From: Nonomuraea polychroma
Lineage (GTDB): Bacteria; Actinomycetota; Actinomycetes; Streptosporangiales; Streptosporangiaceae
Reading direction: 5' to 3'
Length of the DNA stretch: 64,000 nucleotides
NCBI RefSeq assembly: GCF_004011505.1
Contig: NZ_SAUN01000001.1
Span: forward strand, 2,480,001-2,544,000
Position 1 is the first letter of the stretch, and every line of letters starts with the position of its first letter. Shown piece by piece: positions 1-13,136 of the stretch. Below the pieces are notes generated by a model. The model worked only from the letters and a program-made list of their open reading frames with translations, searched no databases and was not told the origin of the DNA. Both the position numbers and the translations under genes were made by a program.

Positions 1-1251
1 CTCCGACAGGTTCGTCGTGTCGGTCGGCCAGTAGTTCATGGGCAGGTTGGCGTTAAGGGTGTACTTCGAGTCCCAGGCCGGGGTCAGCGAGTCGTTCCAG
101 ATGCCCTGCAGGTTGGCGGGCTGGGTGCCCGGACGCGAGGAGGAGATCAGCAGGTAACGGCCGTACTGGAACAGCAACGCCGAGAACTGCGGGTCGTTGC
201 TGTTCGCGTGCTGCGCGATCCGTACGTCGGTCGGCTGGTCGGCCGCCGCGGTGCGGCCGAGGTCGAGCGCGGTGCGCCCGAAGAGCCGTTGGTAGTCGGT
301 GACGTGCCGGCCGCGCAGGTCGTCGTAGGTCCTGGTGGCGGCGGCGTCGAGATGGCGCCGGGCGATGCCCTGGTAGTCGCCGCTGACGTCCTTGTAGTTC
401 ACGTAGCTGGAGCCGATGGAGATCAGCACCGTCACGCTGTTGGCGGACCTCACCTGCAGTGTGCCTCCGGAGCTGCTGACACTGCCGCCTTCGGCGACGG
501 CCCGGGCCAGTGCCAGGAACCTGACCTTGCCGGCCAGGCCCCTCTGGTCGCCGGAAATGCCGTCGAGCCCCACCGTCGTGCCGTCCGGGCTCGACCGCGT
601 CGTCCGCTGCGGGCTGTCGAACGTCGCGGAGAACGTGATCGAGCCCGGCCTGTCGGCGGTCAGGCGGAGGGCGATCACCTGATCCGGCGCGCTCGCGAGC
701 ACCTCGCGCCGATACCGCACGCCGTTCTGCAGGTACGTCACCGTCGTCGTGGCCGCGGTCAGGTCCAGCCAGCGGTTGTATTCCGAGACGCCGGTGGCGC
801 TGCCGAAGGTCAGTCGCAGGTTGCCCACGGGCTGGTACGCCAGCTGAGCGGAAGGGTTGCCCAGCATGTTCTGGTCGATCAGGCTCTGGGCCTGGCTCCA
901 CTGGTTCTGGAAGACCAGCTGCCGGATCTGCGGCAGCGCCGCCGCACCCCTCGTGTTGCTCTGGTCGTACGGCCCCCCGGCCCAGATGGTGTCCTCGTTG
1001 AGCTGCAGCCGCTCGGCGTCGACGTTGCCGAACACCATGGCGCCCAGGCGGCCGTTGCCGATCGGGAGAGCGCGGAGCCAGTCCGTACCGGCGCTCCCGT
1101 CGTACCACAGCGCCAGATCGTTCGCGGCGCGCACCTCCGGAGGAGCCACCGACACGGCCCGGGCAGCCGCCGTCCACTGCCCCGGCAACAGCGCACTTCC
1201 AGCTCCAACCGCGCCGAATCTCAGCACTTGTCTTCGCGATAATTCCGCCAT
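1..1251 (-). CDS. GH95 alpha-L-fucosidase, N-terminal 417 residues (runs off window)
   Basis: Secreted fucosidase that would remove alpha-linked fucose from xyloglucan or other plant glycans. The N-terminus MAELSRRQVLRFG is a twin-arginine signal followed by an Ala-rich stretch, so export is by Tat. The family signature LPIGNGRLGAMVFG lies near residue 62, and the visible fragment ends in NANLPMNYWPTDTTNLSE. That motif matches the GH95 NxN-MNYWP-NLSE block, whose two Asn (400 and 402 here) are, from memory of the family, the base-activating pair. The catalytic acid Glu and C-terminal domain lie outside the window; full GH95 proteins are about 750-800 residues. The start is the ATG at 1251. 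A hairpin at 1431-1452 separates it from the upstream esterase gene on the same strand. The family call is strong; the exact linkage specificity is inferred. Confidence 0.9.
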   Translation of the reverse strand, partial: MAELSRRQVLRFGAVGAGSALLPGQWTAAARAVSVAPPEVRAANDLALWYDGSAGTDWLRALPIGNGRLGAMVFGNVDAERLQLNEDTIWAGGPYDQSNTRGAAALPQIRQLVFQNQWSQAQSLIDQNMLGNPSAQLAYQPVGNLRLTFGSATGVSEYNRWLDLTAATTTVTYLQNGVRYRREVLASAPDQVIALRLTADRPGSITFSATFDSPQRTTRSSPDGTTVGLDGISGDQRGLAGKVRFLALARAVAEGGSVSSSGGTLQVRSANSVTVLISIGSSYVNYKDVSGDYQGIARRHLDAAATRTYDDLRGRHVTDYQRLFGRTALDLGRTAAADQPTDVRIAQHANSNDPQFSALLFQYGRYLLISSSRPGTQPANLQGIWNDSLTPAWDSKYTLNANLPMNYWPTDTTNLSE

Positions 1252-1430
1252 TTCGGTTCTCCCAGCCTATGGGGTTGCGGGTGGACGGCCTCCGTCGGGT
1301 ACGACCGCGAGCGTGGAACCAACGAGGAGGTCTCAGGAACTACCGCCGTGCTCCTCAGGCAATGGCTGCGCGTCCTGCGCTCGCTTACTTCAAGGACCCT
1401 TTCTCCAGCGATGGTGCAGCTGTTCACCTC

Positions 1431-1452
1431 ACTCATCGCCGGAGCGATGAGT
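1431..1452 (-). terminator. 9-bp hairpin between esterase and GH95
   Basis: ACTCATCGC (1431-1439), loop CGGA and GCGATGAGT (1444-1452) form a perfect 9-bp stem. It lies 45 bp past the esterase stop and about 180 bp before the GH95 start. No U-tract follows, as is common in actinomycetes. Terminator is the likeliest role; a regulatory site for GH95 is possible. Confidence 0.5.
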
Positions 1453-1496
1453 CGCCCCGGCGATGGCGCGTCGTCAGCTGTCGCAGGCTGTCAGTA

Positions 1497-2984
<1,488 letters not shown>

Positions 2985-3028
2985 TCACCGGCCCGGCGTA
3001 CATCGACCGGCCGGGCGAGTTCCAAAGT

Positions 3029-3040
3029 GTTAGCGCTAAC
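3029..3040. promoter_or_regulatory. LacI-type operator GTTAGCGCTAAC
   Basis: Perfect 12-bp palindrome with the central CG typical of LacI-family operators, about 200 bp upstream of the esterase start at 2825. It recurs as a perfect 14-mer at 57494 and with one mismatch at 60010, each upstream of other plant-polysaccharide genes. Confidence 0.7.
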
Positions 3041-3231
3041 TCAGCGCCTCCGTAATCGGATCTCCTTTCTCCGGGGCGGCTGGAGGCGACGGTGCAGCGG
3101 AGCAAATATGACCGTGACAAGACCTGTCAAGGCCCGGCCTCATCGACGTCGGGGTTCCCTCGCCCGAGACGACCCGCCGCTCCTGCGTCTGGCCAGGGCA
3201 AGCGGCCGTGGTCACCGCTGAAGTGCCGCGA

Positions 3232-3242
3232 TGAAACTTTCA
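3232..3242. promoter_or_regulatory. TGAAACTTTCA palindrome
   Basis: Odd-centred palindrome of the GAAASTTTC class. Related copies occur at 32766, 57686, 59778 and 59814, all upstream of glycan-degradation genes. The binding regulator is unknown. Confidence 0.45.
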
Positions 3243-3353
3243 CGGTCGGCCAATCGGATCGTTCCGAGCGCCCGGACGCTGCGGCGGACGACGGCTACCG
3301 GCGGTCACCGGCAGCACTCATCGGCGATGCTCGACTCCCGCCGGGTCGGGCTC

Positions 3354-3368
3354 GATGAAACGTTCATC
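3354..3368. promoter_or_regulatory. GATGAA-N3-TTCATC dyad
   Basis: Perfect 6-bp inverted repeat with a 3-bp spacer just past the 3' end of the GntR gene. It resembles the GAAASTTTC-class palindromes but has a wider centre. Confidence 0.3.
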
Positions 3369-3419
3369 CGCCCCCGGCTTCCCTGGTCACTCCCGTCGGT
3401 CCCCTATCGCCGAACCGCT

Positions 3420-4184
3420 TCAGGATGGCCTATCGCCGGCCGGATCAGGGGATGAGGAGAAGAGGCGCTGCTGAATCTCCCTGCGGTAATCGTCGAGGGT
3501 GTTGTCGATGTGCGTGGCGGCGGCCTGGGCGGCCGCTTCCGGGTCGCCCGCGCGGATGGCCCGGTAAATGGCGTCGTGCTCCTCGACGGCCTTGGCGGCG
3601 TGCCCGCCCACCGAGCCGCGCAGCCCGATGAGGCTCGACTGCGCCTGCAACCTGCGGGCCTCCCGCACCGCGACCTGGAGGAAGATGTTGTGCGAGGCCG
3701 TGGCGATGGCGGTGTGAAAGGTGTCGTCGCCCTCGTTGAACAGGTCCTCGCGTCCTGTCTCGAATCCGTGGCGGCACACGCCGGCCGCCTCCTCGATGGC
3801 CCTCAGCTCCGCAGGGGTGGCGCGGCGGGCGGCCAGCCGGCTGGTCTCCATTTCCTGCGCCCGGCGGAACTCGAACAGCATGTAGACGTGGTCGAGGTCG
3901 GTCGGGAGGAAGAAGGACGCCCAGCGCCCGGTGCCGAGCATCCCCTCGTCGTCGGCCACATACAGGCCGCGGCCCTTCTGGGCGCGCACGCGGCCGAGCG
4001 CGGAAAGTATCTTCACCGCCTCGCGTACCACGGTGCGGCTGGTGCCCAGCTGCTGGGCCAGCTCGTTCTCGGTCGGCATGCGGTCGCCCGGACGCAGGCC
4101 GAGCCGGACGATCAATTCCAGTACCTGCTCGGCGGCCACCTCGTAGCCCGGCCGGTATCCGCTCTCACGCGGGGTGTCGGTCAC
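3420..4184 (-). CDS. GntR-family regulator, FadR/FCD subfamily
   Basis: 254-residue cytoplasmic transcription factor. The N-terminal winged helix-turn-helix is clear: LRPGDRMPTENELAQQLGTS followed by RTVVREAVKILSALGRV (about 30-70). The C-terminal helical FCD domain (about 100-235) has the RRAQEMETSRLAA and DDTFHTAIA segments that carry metal-ligand residues in the family. FCD regulators usually sense organic acids or sugar acids and repress nearby catabolic genes. It is divergent from the GH141-like gene across 457 bp, so that gene is the natural target. The start ATG at 4184 is preceded by a GAGGAAG-type Shine-Dalgarno. Confidence 0.9.
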   Translation of the reverse strand: MTDTPRESGYRPGYEVAAEQVLELIVRLGLRPGDRMPTENELAQQLGTSRTVVREAVKILSALGRVRAQKGRGLYVADDEGMLGTGRWASFFLPTDLDHVYMLFEFRRAQEMETSRLAARRATPAELRAIEEAAGVCRHGFETGREDLFNEGDDTFHTAIATASHNIFLQVAVREARRLQAQSSLIGLRGSVGGHAAKAVEEHDAIYRAIRAGDPEAAAQAAATHIDNTLDDYRREIQQRLFSSSPDPAGDRPS

Positions 4185-4641
4185 CGTGCTTCCTCCTCGC
4201 CACTCCCTGCAAGAGTATGACTGATCGAGGTCGCCCGCCCGGGCCAGACGCTGGTCCGATTAGTACGACACATCTGAACGGTTCATTCGAAGATGATCCG
4301 CGCAGGAATACGCGGTGGCAGGCATTTGCGCTGGTAAAGAAGCAAAGCGGCTAACCATGGCCGGCCCCTCGGTGTGAAGAGGATGAAATAGGCGGGCTTA
4401 AGGTCTTGACGAGCATCGTGACTCCGAACGTAATTAGATAGCGAGGCTCCGGGGGACGCGCTCCTTCCGGAACCTCCGCGACAGGATCACATGGGCGCAC
4501 TGCGGAGGCGTTTCGCAGCCCTCCGCATCGTGCCCGGCCACGTCGACGTCCACAGCCTCGCTTCACCATTCGTGCCCTGGTGGTGTCATCGGTGAGGCGC
4601 GCCATTTTGGGACCACCCCCTACCCCCCAAAAGGAACCACC
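4185..4641. other. 457-bp divergent regulatory region
   Basis: Separates the GntR gene (minus) from the GH141-like gene (plus). No credible ORF. It contains an imperfect dyad GTCCGATTAGTACGAC (about 4255-4270), a possible GntR operator, and a hairpin next to the downstream Shine-Dalgarno (4605-4632). Confidence 0.5.
4605..4632 (+). promoter_or_regulatory. Hairpin overlapping the Shine-Dalgarno of the GH141-like gene
   Basis: TTTTGGG (4605-4611) pairs with CCCAAAA (4626-4632). The 3' arm overlaps the AAAAGGA ribosome-binding site that precedes the GTG at 4642, so folding could mask it. Confidence 0.35.
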
Positions 4642-7020
4642 GTGCAAGCATCCTCACCCGTCACGGCGCTGAGATCGATCCTTACCGGCACCGTGGCCGC
4701 GGTGCTGGCCGCGGCGTTCGCCCTCGTCCCGGCCACCCCGGCCCTCGCGGCCACCACGACCCTGTATGCGTCACCCACCGGCACCGGCACCGCCTGCACC
4801 TCCGCCCAGCCGTGCTCGCTGTCCGCGGCGCAGACGGCGGTGCGTTCCCTGAACGGCGCCATGTCCGGGGACATCGTCGTCGAGCTGGCCGACGGGGTGT
4901 ACCGGCTCTCCGCGCCGCTCCGGCTGTCCGCCGCCGATTCCGGGAACAACGGCTACACCGTCAAATGGCAGGCCGCGGCGGGCGCCCATCCTGTCATCAG
5001 CGGAGCCAGGGCGGTCACCGGATGGACCGTGGCCGACTCGGGGAAGAACATCTGGCGCGCCAACGTCGGCGCCGGGATCGACACCCGGCAGCTGTACGTC
5101 GACGGCGCGCTCGCCACCCGGGCGCGCACCGCCGTCAACCGCTCCGACTTCACCGCGAGCAGCACCGGGATGAGGTTCACCAGCGGCGCCCTGAGCTATC
5201 TGAACAACCTGGCCGGCCAGAGCCGGATCGAGATGGAGAGCGTCGGCTCCTTCACCGACCGGTACGCGCCGGTGCAGAGCATCAGCGGCAACCTCATCAC
5301 GATGCAGCAGCCCGCCTGGAACAACAACAACTTCGGGTACGACACCTTCACCAGCCCGCACCGGGCGGGTCCGCTCTACCTGGCCAACGCCTACGAGTTC
5401 CTCGACTCCCCAGGTGAGTGGTACATCAACCCTTCCACCGGCCTGCTCTCCTACATCCCGCTCGCGGGGCAGAACATGAGCAACGTCAGCGTGGAGCTGC
5501 CGGTGCTCCAGTCGCTGGTGCACGTCGGGGGCACGTACGACGCGCCCGCGCACCACATCACGTTCAGCGGGATCACCTTCACCGGCACGAGCTGGCTCGG
5601 CCCCAGCGGCAACCAGGGCTACGTGGACCAGCAGACCGGCGCCTACATAGCCGGCAACTGGAGCTGGCCCGCCTTCACCTCCTGCCACCAGGGCTGCCGG
5701 CAGTTCGAGGCGACCCGGCCGAACTGGTACCAGATGCCCGCCGCCGTGCAGGTCTCCGCGGCGAACACCATCACCTTCACCGACTCGCGCTTCGTCAACC
5801 TGGGACAGACGGCCATCGGCATCGGCAACGACGCCAACGCGCACGCCAGCGGTGTCGGCCTGGGCGCCGGCGACATCACGGTCACCCGGTCCGAGATCGC
5901 CCGCAGCTCGGCCGGCGGCATCGTGGTCGGCGGCGTGCGCGCCGACGCGCACCACCCGAGTGACCAGCGGATGGTCAACCGGAACATCACCATCAGCGAC
6001 AACCGCATCCACGACCTCGGCCTGGACCACCGGGGCGTCGTCTCGGTCCTGACCACCTACGTCACCAACACCAACGTGTCCCACAACGAGGTCTACAACA
6101 TGCCGTACACCGGCATGTCGATCGGGTACGGCTGGGGCGCCAACGAGCCTGGCGGCAGCACCCACTACGCCAACCGCGGCCTGTACGACTTCCAGCCGCG
6201 CTACACCACGCCCACCACCGCGTCGAACAACCGGCTCATCGGCAACTACGTGCACGACGTCATGCAGCAGATGACCGACGGCGGCTGCATCTACACGCTG
6301 TCGTGGAACCCGGGCGCGGTGATCAGCGACAACCACTGCCTGCGCACCAACGGCTGGTTCGGCATCTACTTCGACGAGGGCTCCAGGTACTACACCGTCA
6401 GGAACAACGTGCTCTCGAACACCGGCACCTGGGCCACCGCGAACTACTGGTACGGCGAGAACATGGGCAACTTCACCGTCACCGGCAACTGGTCGACCAA
6501 CGGCAGCACCAACGTGACCAACGGCGACCGCGGCAATGTGGTGAACAACAATGTCACCGTCACCAACGGCGCCTGGCCGGCGGGCGCCCAGGCCGTGATG
6601 GCGTCCGCCGGACCCCAGGGCCAGCCCTCAGGGAACACGGGTGCGTTCAAGGGTGTCGGGTCTGGCCGGTGCCTGGACGTCACCGGCGCCTCCCAGACCA
6701 ACGGCGCGCAGGCGCAGATCTGGGACTGCAACGGGCAGGCCAACCAGCAGTGGACCTCCACCAGCGCCGGTGAGCTGCGGGTCTACGGCAACAAGTGCCT
6801 GGACGTGAACGCGGCGGGTACGGCGGACGGCACCGCGGTGATCATCTGGGACTGCAACGGCCAGAACAACCAGAAGTGGCGACTCAACTCTGACGGCACC
6901 ATCACGGCGGTCGGCGCGAACAAGTGCCTGGACGTCAGCGGCGCCGGCACTGCCAACGGCACCAAGATGCAGATCTGGACCTGCCACGGCGGCACCAACC
7001 AGAAGTGGACCCGCGTCTGA
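4642..7020 (+). CDS. Secreted right-handed beta-helix glycoside hydrolase (GH141-like) with RICIN
   Basis: 792-residue secreted enzyme. A Sec signal (about 1-36, ending ATPALA) is followed by a long right-handed parallel beta-helix (about 40-650) and a C-terminal RICIN domain (668-792). The helix has the segments DGVYRLSAPLRLSAADSG, DTRQLYVDGALATRAR, NMPYTGMSIGYGWG and GGCIYTLSWNPG, which I associate with GH141 (alpha-L-fucosidase/xylanase) rather than pectate lyases. That assignment comes from memory of the family and is an inference. Location next to GH95 fits removal of fucosylated or xylan side chains. The GTG start at 4642 has AAAAGGA 7-13 nt upstream. A strong hairpin follows the stop. 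Confidence 0.75.
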   Translation: MQASSPVTALRSILTGTVAAVLAAAFALVPATPALAATTTLYASPTGTGTACTSAQPCSLSAAQTAVRSLNGAMSGDIVVELADGVYRLSAPLRLSAADSGNNGYTVKWQAAAGAHPVISGARAVTGWTVADSGKNIWRANVGAGIDTRQLYVDGALATRARTAVNRSDFTASSTGMRFTSGALSYLNNLAGQSRIEMESVGSFTDRYAPVQSISGNLITMQQPAWNNNNFGYDTFTSPHRAGPLYLANAYEFLDSPGEWYINPSTGLLSYIPLAGQNMSNVSVELPVLQSLVHVGGTYDAPAHHITFSGITFTGTSWLGPSGNQGYVDQQTGAYIAGNWSWPAFTSCHQGCRQFEATRPNWYQMPAAVQVSAANTITFTDSRFVNLGQTAIGIGNDANAHASGVGLGAGDITVTRSEIARSSAGGIVVGGVRADAHHPSDQRMVNRNITISDNRIHDLGLDHRGVVSVLTTYVTNTNVSHNEVYNMPYTGMSIGYGWGANEPGGSTHYANRGLYDFQPRYTTPTTASNNRLIGNYVHDVMQQMTDGGCIYTLSWNPGAVISDNHCLRTNGWFGIYFDEGSRYYTVRNNVLSNTGTWATANYWYGENMGNFTVTGNWSTNGSTNVTNGDRGNVVNNNVTVTNGAWPAGAQAVMASAGPQGQPSGNTGAFKGVGSGRCLDVTGASQTNGAQAQIWDCNGQANQQWTSTSAGELRVYGNKCLDVNAAGTADGTAVIIWDCNGQNNQKWRLNSDGTITAVGANKCLDVSGAGTANGTKMQIWTCHGGTNQKWTRV
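6648..7020 (+). repeat. RICIN cassette copy 2
   Basis: Same DNA module as at 1500 (opposite strand), 9613, 11500 and 36724. It encodes three QxW repeats and ends at the stop codon of the GH141-like gene. Confidence 0.85.
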
Positions 7021-7036
7021 CGACGCGCCCTCGCGA

Positions 7037-7060
7037 CCGGCCGCCGCAATCGGCGGCCGG
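7037..7060 (+). terminator. Strong hairpin after GH141-like gene
   Basis: CCGGCCGCCG, loop CAAT, CGGCGGCCGG: a perfect 10-bp GC stem 17 bp after the stop codon. Confidence 0.7.
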
Positions 7061-7139
7061 ATGAGGAACCAGAGGCGGCACTCCTCTGGGCACGAACCGG
7101 AACTCTGGCAACAGCGCGGTGGCGCGCGCCTTGCCCTGA

Positions 7140-9995
<2,856 letters not shown>

Positions 9996-10083
9996 GGCCA
10001 CCCGTCACACCGCCCGGCCTCAACCGCACCGCGATCACCCATTGACGCGACGCCCGGCAGCGGCCCACCTTCAGCGCCGAGAA

Positions 10084-10100
10084 GGGGCCGCGCCGGCCCC
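10084..10100 (+). promoter_or_regulatory. GC hairpin before the ThuA-DUF1080 ribosome-binding site
   Basis: GGGGCCG-CGC-CGGCCCC, a perfect 7-bp stem, lies immediately before the GAAAGGA Shine-Dalgarno. It could terminate the upstream transcript or modulate translation. Confidence 0.4.
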
Positions 10101-10117
10101 GCGACGAAAGGACACCC

Positions 10118-11869
10118 ATGCTGCGACATCTGACCCCCGCCGCGTTCGGGCGCATCGCGGGGAGCAACCGAAAGACATCTGTGCGGCGACGCCTGTCGGT
10201 GACCATGGTGGCGATCATCGCCGCCGCCGGGACGGTGATCCCCGCCATCCCCGCCCAGGCCGCCGCCTTCAAAGTGCTGGTGTTCTCCAAGACGGCCGGG
10301 TTCCGGCACGACTCGATCCCCAGCGGGATCCAGGCCATCCGCGACCTGGGGGCCGCCAACGACTTCGCCGTCGACGCCACCGAGGACTCGAACGCCTTCA
10401 GCACGGCCAACCTGGCCCAGTACAAGGCGGTGGTGTTCCTCAACACCACCGGTGATGTGCTGAACGACAACCAGCAGGCCGCCTTCCAGACGTATGTGGA
10501 CGGCGGGGGCGGTTACGTGGGGGTGCATTCGGCTGCGGACACCGAGCACAGCTGGCCGTACTACGGGCAACTGGTGGGGGCCTGGTTCAACAACCACCCG
10601 GCGATCCAGCAGGCCACCGTACGGAACGAGGACCGGGCGCACGCCGCGACCGCTCACCTGGGGGCGACCTGGTCGCGTACCGACGAGTGGTACAACTACC
10701 GCTCCAACCCCCGCTCGAACGTCCGGGTGCTGCAGAACCTGGACGAGAGCAGCTACAGCGGCGGCGGCATGGGCGATCATCCGATCACCTGGTGCCACCC
10801 CCAGTCCTCCGGCCGCGCGTTCTACACCGGCCTGGGGCACACCCGGGAGTCGTACGCCGACCCCCTCTTCCGCACGTTGCTGCTCGGCGGAATCCGGTAC
10901 GCGGCCAAGGCCACCAACGCCGACTGCCGCCCGGAGACCGGGTACACGACGTTGTACAACGGGTCGACGACGGGCTGGTCGCAGGCAGGGCCGGGGGCGT
11001 TCGCCAACAGTGATGCCACGCTGACCTCCCAGGGCGGCATGGGCATGCTGTGGTACAACGCCAAGGAGTTCCGCTCCTACTCCCTCAAGCTCGACTGGAA
11101 GATGACCGGCGACTCCAACTCCGGCGTGATCGTCGGGTTCCCGGCCACCAGTGACCCCAACGCGGCGCTCAACACCGGATACGAGGTGCAGATCGACGCG
11201 ACCGACACTACGGACAAGACGACCGGGGCGATCTACGGGTTCAAGGCCGCCGACATCGCCGCCCGCGACGCGGCGCTGAACCCGCCAGGGCAGTGGAACA
11301 CCTATGAGCTGCTGGTGGAGGGTGAGCGGCTGCAGGTGTTCCTCAACGGCACGAAGATCAACGATTTCACCAACACCGATCCGGTCCGCTCGCTCCAGCA
11401 GGGCTACATCGGCATCCAGAACCACGGGCCCGGCGACGTGGTGTCCTTCCGCAACATCCGTATCAAGGAACTGACCAGCACACCGGGCAGTACGAGTGCG
11501 CTGCGGGGTGTGGGGTCGAACCGGTGTCTGGACGTCAACGGCGCCTCGCAGGCCAACGGCGCGCAGGCGCAGATCTGGGACTGCAACGGGCAGGCCAACC
11601 AGCAGTGGACCTCCACCAGCGCCGGTGAGCTGCGGGTCTACGGCAACAAGTGCCTGGACGTGAACGGGGCCGGGACGGCGGACGGCACCAGCGTGATCAT
11701 CTGGGACTGCAACGGCCAGAACAACCAGAAGTGGCGACTCAACGCCGACGGCACCATCACCGCCGTCGGGGCCAACAAGTGCCTGGACGTCAGCGGCACC
11801 GCCAACGGCACCAAGGCACGCATCTGGACCTGCACCGGAGGAACCAACCAGCGCTGGACCCGCGTCTGA
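10118..11869 (+). CDS. Secreted ThuA - DUF1080 (3-keto-disaccharide hydrolase) - RICIN protein
   Basis: 583-residue secreted protein with a signal of about 48 residues ending IPAQAAA. ThuA-like domain (about 50-267): KVLVFSKTAGFRHDSIPSG, GGGYVGVHSAADTEHSW, ITWCHPQSSGRAFYTGLGH. DUF1080/PF06439 domain (about 274-448): TTLYNGSTTGW, NSGVIVGFPA, GYEVQIDATD, GQWNTYELLVEG, GYIGIQNHG. RICIN 459-583. PF06439 is known as a 3-keto-disaccharide hydrolase family; ThuA takes its name from an oxidative trehalose/sucrose catabolism operon. The fusion, just downstream of a GSDH protein, suggests that it cleaves glycosides already oxidised at C3 outside the cell. The last RICIN repeat lacks two residues seen in sister copies. 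ATG 10118 with GAAAGGA. Function inferred from domains. Confidence 0.85.
   Translation: MLRHLTPAAFGRIAGSNRKTSVRRRLSVTMVAIIAAAGTVIPAIPAQAAAFKVLVFSKTAGFRHDSIPSGIQAIRDLGAANDFAVDATEDSNAFSTANLAQYKAVVFLNTTGDVLNDNQQAAFQTYVDGGGGYVGVHSAADTEHSWPYYGQLVGAWFNNHPAIQQATVRNEDRAHAATAHLGATWSRTDEWYNYRSNPRSNVRVLQNLDESSYSGGGMGDHPITWCHPQSSGRAFYTGLGHTRESYADPLFRTLLLGGIRYAAKATNADCRPETGYTTLYNGSTTGWSQAGPGAFANSDATLTSQGGMGMLWYNAKEFRSYSLKLDWKMTGDSNSGVIVGFPATSDPNAALNTGYEVQIDATDTTDKTTGAIYGFKAADIAARDAALNPPGQWNTYELLVEGERLQVFLNGTKINDFTNTDPVRSLQQGYIGIQNHGPGDVVSFRNIRIKELTSTPGSTSALRGVGSNRCLDVNGASQANGAQAQIWDCNGQANQQWTSTSAGELRVYGNKCLDVNGAGTADGTSVIIWDCNGQNNQKWRLNADGTITAVGANKCLDVSGTANGTKARIWTCTGGTNQRWTRV
11500..11869 (+). repeat. RICIN cassette copy 4 (6-bp deletion)
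   Basis: Nearly identical to copy 3 but with an in-frame 6-bp deletion in the last repeat (SGTANG instead of SGAGTANG). Confidence 0.88.
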
Positions 11870-11913
11870 GACCATCCGTCCACACCCCGGGAGTGGCCAG
11901 GGACTTCAGTGCT

Positions 11914-11949
11914 CGAACCCGACGATCATGGAGCAAGCATTCGGGTTCG
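11914..11949. terminator. Hairpin between convergent genes
   Basis: CGAACCCG (11914-11921) and CGGGTTCG (11942-11949) form a perfect 8-bp stem with a 20-nt loop. It lies between the ThuA-DUF1080 gene (plus) and the APH-like gene (minus), a suitable place for a bidirectional terminator. Confidence 0.4.
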
Positions 11950-12013
11950 CCGGCTCTGCCCAGGCCGCTCCCGTGTCCGTCCAGGGCGGGCAGCGATCAA
12001 CGAGTGGCCGTAG

Positions 12014-12979
12014 TCACGAGATCTGGGTGCTGAACACGGTGTTGCGGCGCAGCTGTCCGGCGCACCATCGGAAGTGCCCATCGCTGTCGTCCATGCCGAA
12101 CAGATCGTATGTGGTGAGGGCGTAGACGGCCTGGTAGGTGGTGAGGGCAGCGGGCGCGTAGCCGAGTTCTTGTGCGAAGAACCGGGTGAGTTCCGCGGTG
12201 TGCTCCTCGGCGTACGGGCCGTACATGTCCCAGACGGCTGCGGTGACGGCCGCCTCGAAGGCCGGGTCGCCTGCGGTCGTGTAGAAGCCGAAGTCGAGGA
12301 CGGCGACGGGTCGGCCGGCGGCGTCGGTGTGGATGTTGGGCGGGACGAGGTCGCCGTGGATCGCTGTGACCGGAGCATCGGGAAGCGATCGCAGGGCGTT
12401 CAGCGTGCGTTCGACCCCCGCGCTGAAGTCCGGCACATGCACGGCCAGCGCAGCGCCGTGCCGGTCCGCGGCTCGAACGACCAGGGCCGCGAGCGCGTCC
12501 TGGAAGCGGTCGTGTCCCTCCCACAGCGGGCGGTCGTCGCCCTGGACGGTCAGCCGGCGCATGGCGTCCGTACCTGGCACCGAGGCGAGGCCACGCAGGA
12601 CGGCAAGCAGCGCGTTCCTGTGATGAACGGGCAGCGTGCGCTCGTAGTCCTCGTGCGCGGAGTCACCCCGCATCGGGACGCCCGGCAGCTCGCGCTCGTA
12701 CGTCACCACGACACCCTCGTGCTCGTGGACCTGGAAGATCTCCGGGGTGGCGAATGGCAGCCGGTGTTGTGCGATGTCCGCGTACACCTGGCGGGTGAGC
12801 TCGGTCGGCGGCCGACCGGTCCACACCTTGGCGACCTGGCCGTCGCCCAGCCTGTAGACGACGCCCTCGACACCGGCGCCGATACGGCGGGCCCCTGGAT
12901 GTCCGCGGTCCGCGAAGTATCCGGGCCACGGATCGGCGACGTGGGCCGCCTCGGCCTTCAGCGAGATCTCCATATGCAC
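12014..12979 (-). CDS. Aminoglycoside-phosphotransferase (APH)-family kinase
   Basis: 321-residue cytoplasmic kinase-fold protein. The catalytic loop HGDLVPPNIH and the metal-binding LDFGF are the APH signatures; GAGVEGVVYRLGDGQVAKVW is the nucleotide loop and Lys region. Members phosphorylate antibiotics, sugars, choline or other small alcohols; the substrate cannot be read here. Two in-frame ATG codons lie at the start (12979 and 12973). It is on the same strand as the ebo-type operon but separated by 157 bp, so membership is uncertain. Confidence 0.85.
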   Translation of the reverse strand: MHMEISLKAEAAHVADPWPGYFADRGHPGARRIGAGVEGVVYRLGDGQVAKVWTGRPPTELTRQVYADIAQHRLPFATPEIFQVHEHEGVVVTYERELPGVPMRGDSAHEDYERTLPVHHRNALLAVLRGLASVPGTDAMRRLTVQGDDRPLWEGHDRFQDALAALVVRAADRHGAALAVHVPDFSAGVERTLNALRSLPDAPVTAIHGDLVPPNIHTDAAGRPVAVLDFGFYTTAGDPAFEAAVTAAVWDMYGPYAEEHTAELTRFFAQELGYAPAALTTYQAVYALTTYDLFGMDDSDGHFRWCAGQLRRNTVFSTQIS

Positions 12980-13136
12980 ATTGGATCAGCAGCTGTACCG
13001 GCCCAGCCAGTCATTTCCGAGCAGCGCCACGTCGCGCCGTCACCACCTGACCGGCGAGGATCACCGTCACCGGCCGCAGACGGCAACCCGCTCTCGGGCC
13101 ACCCGGCCGGCCGCCTGTCGCAGTGCCGGTGCCCGG

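Noticed and set aside
4771..6336. 521-residue minus-strand open frame
   Set aside because: Antisense of the GH141-like gene with biased composition and no family motif.
4642..6640. Calling the beta-helix enzyme a pectate lyase
   Set aside because: It lacks recognisable pectate-lyase catalytic blocks and its N-terminal DGVYRLSAPLRLS pattern fits GH141-like proteins better.
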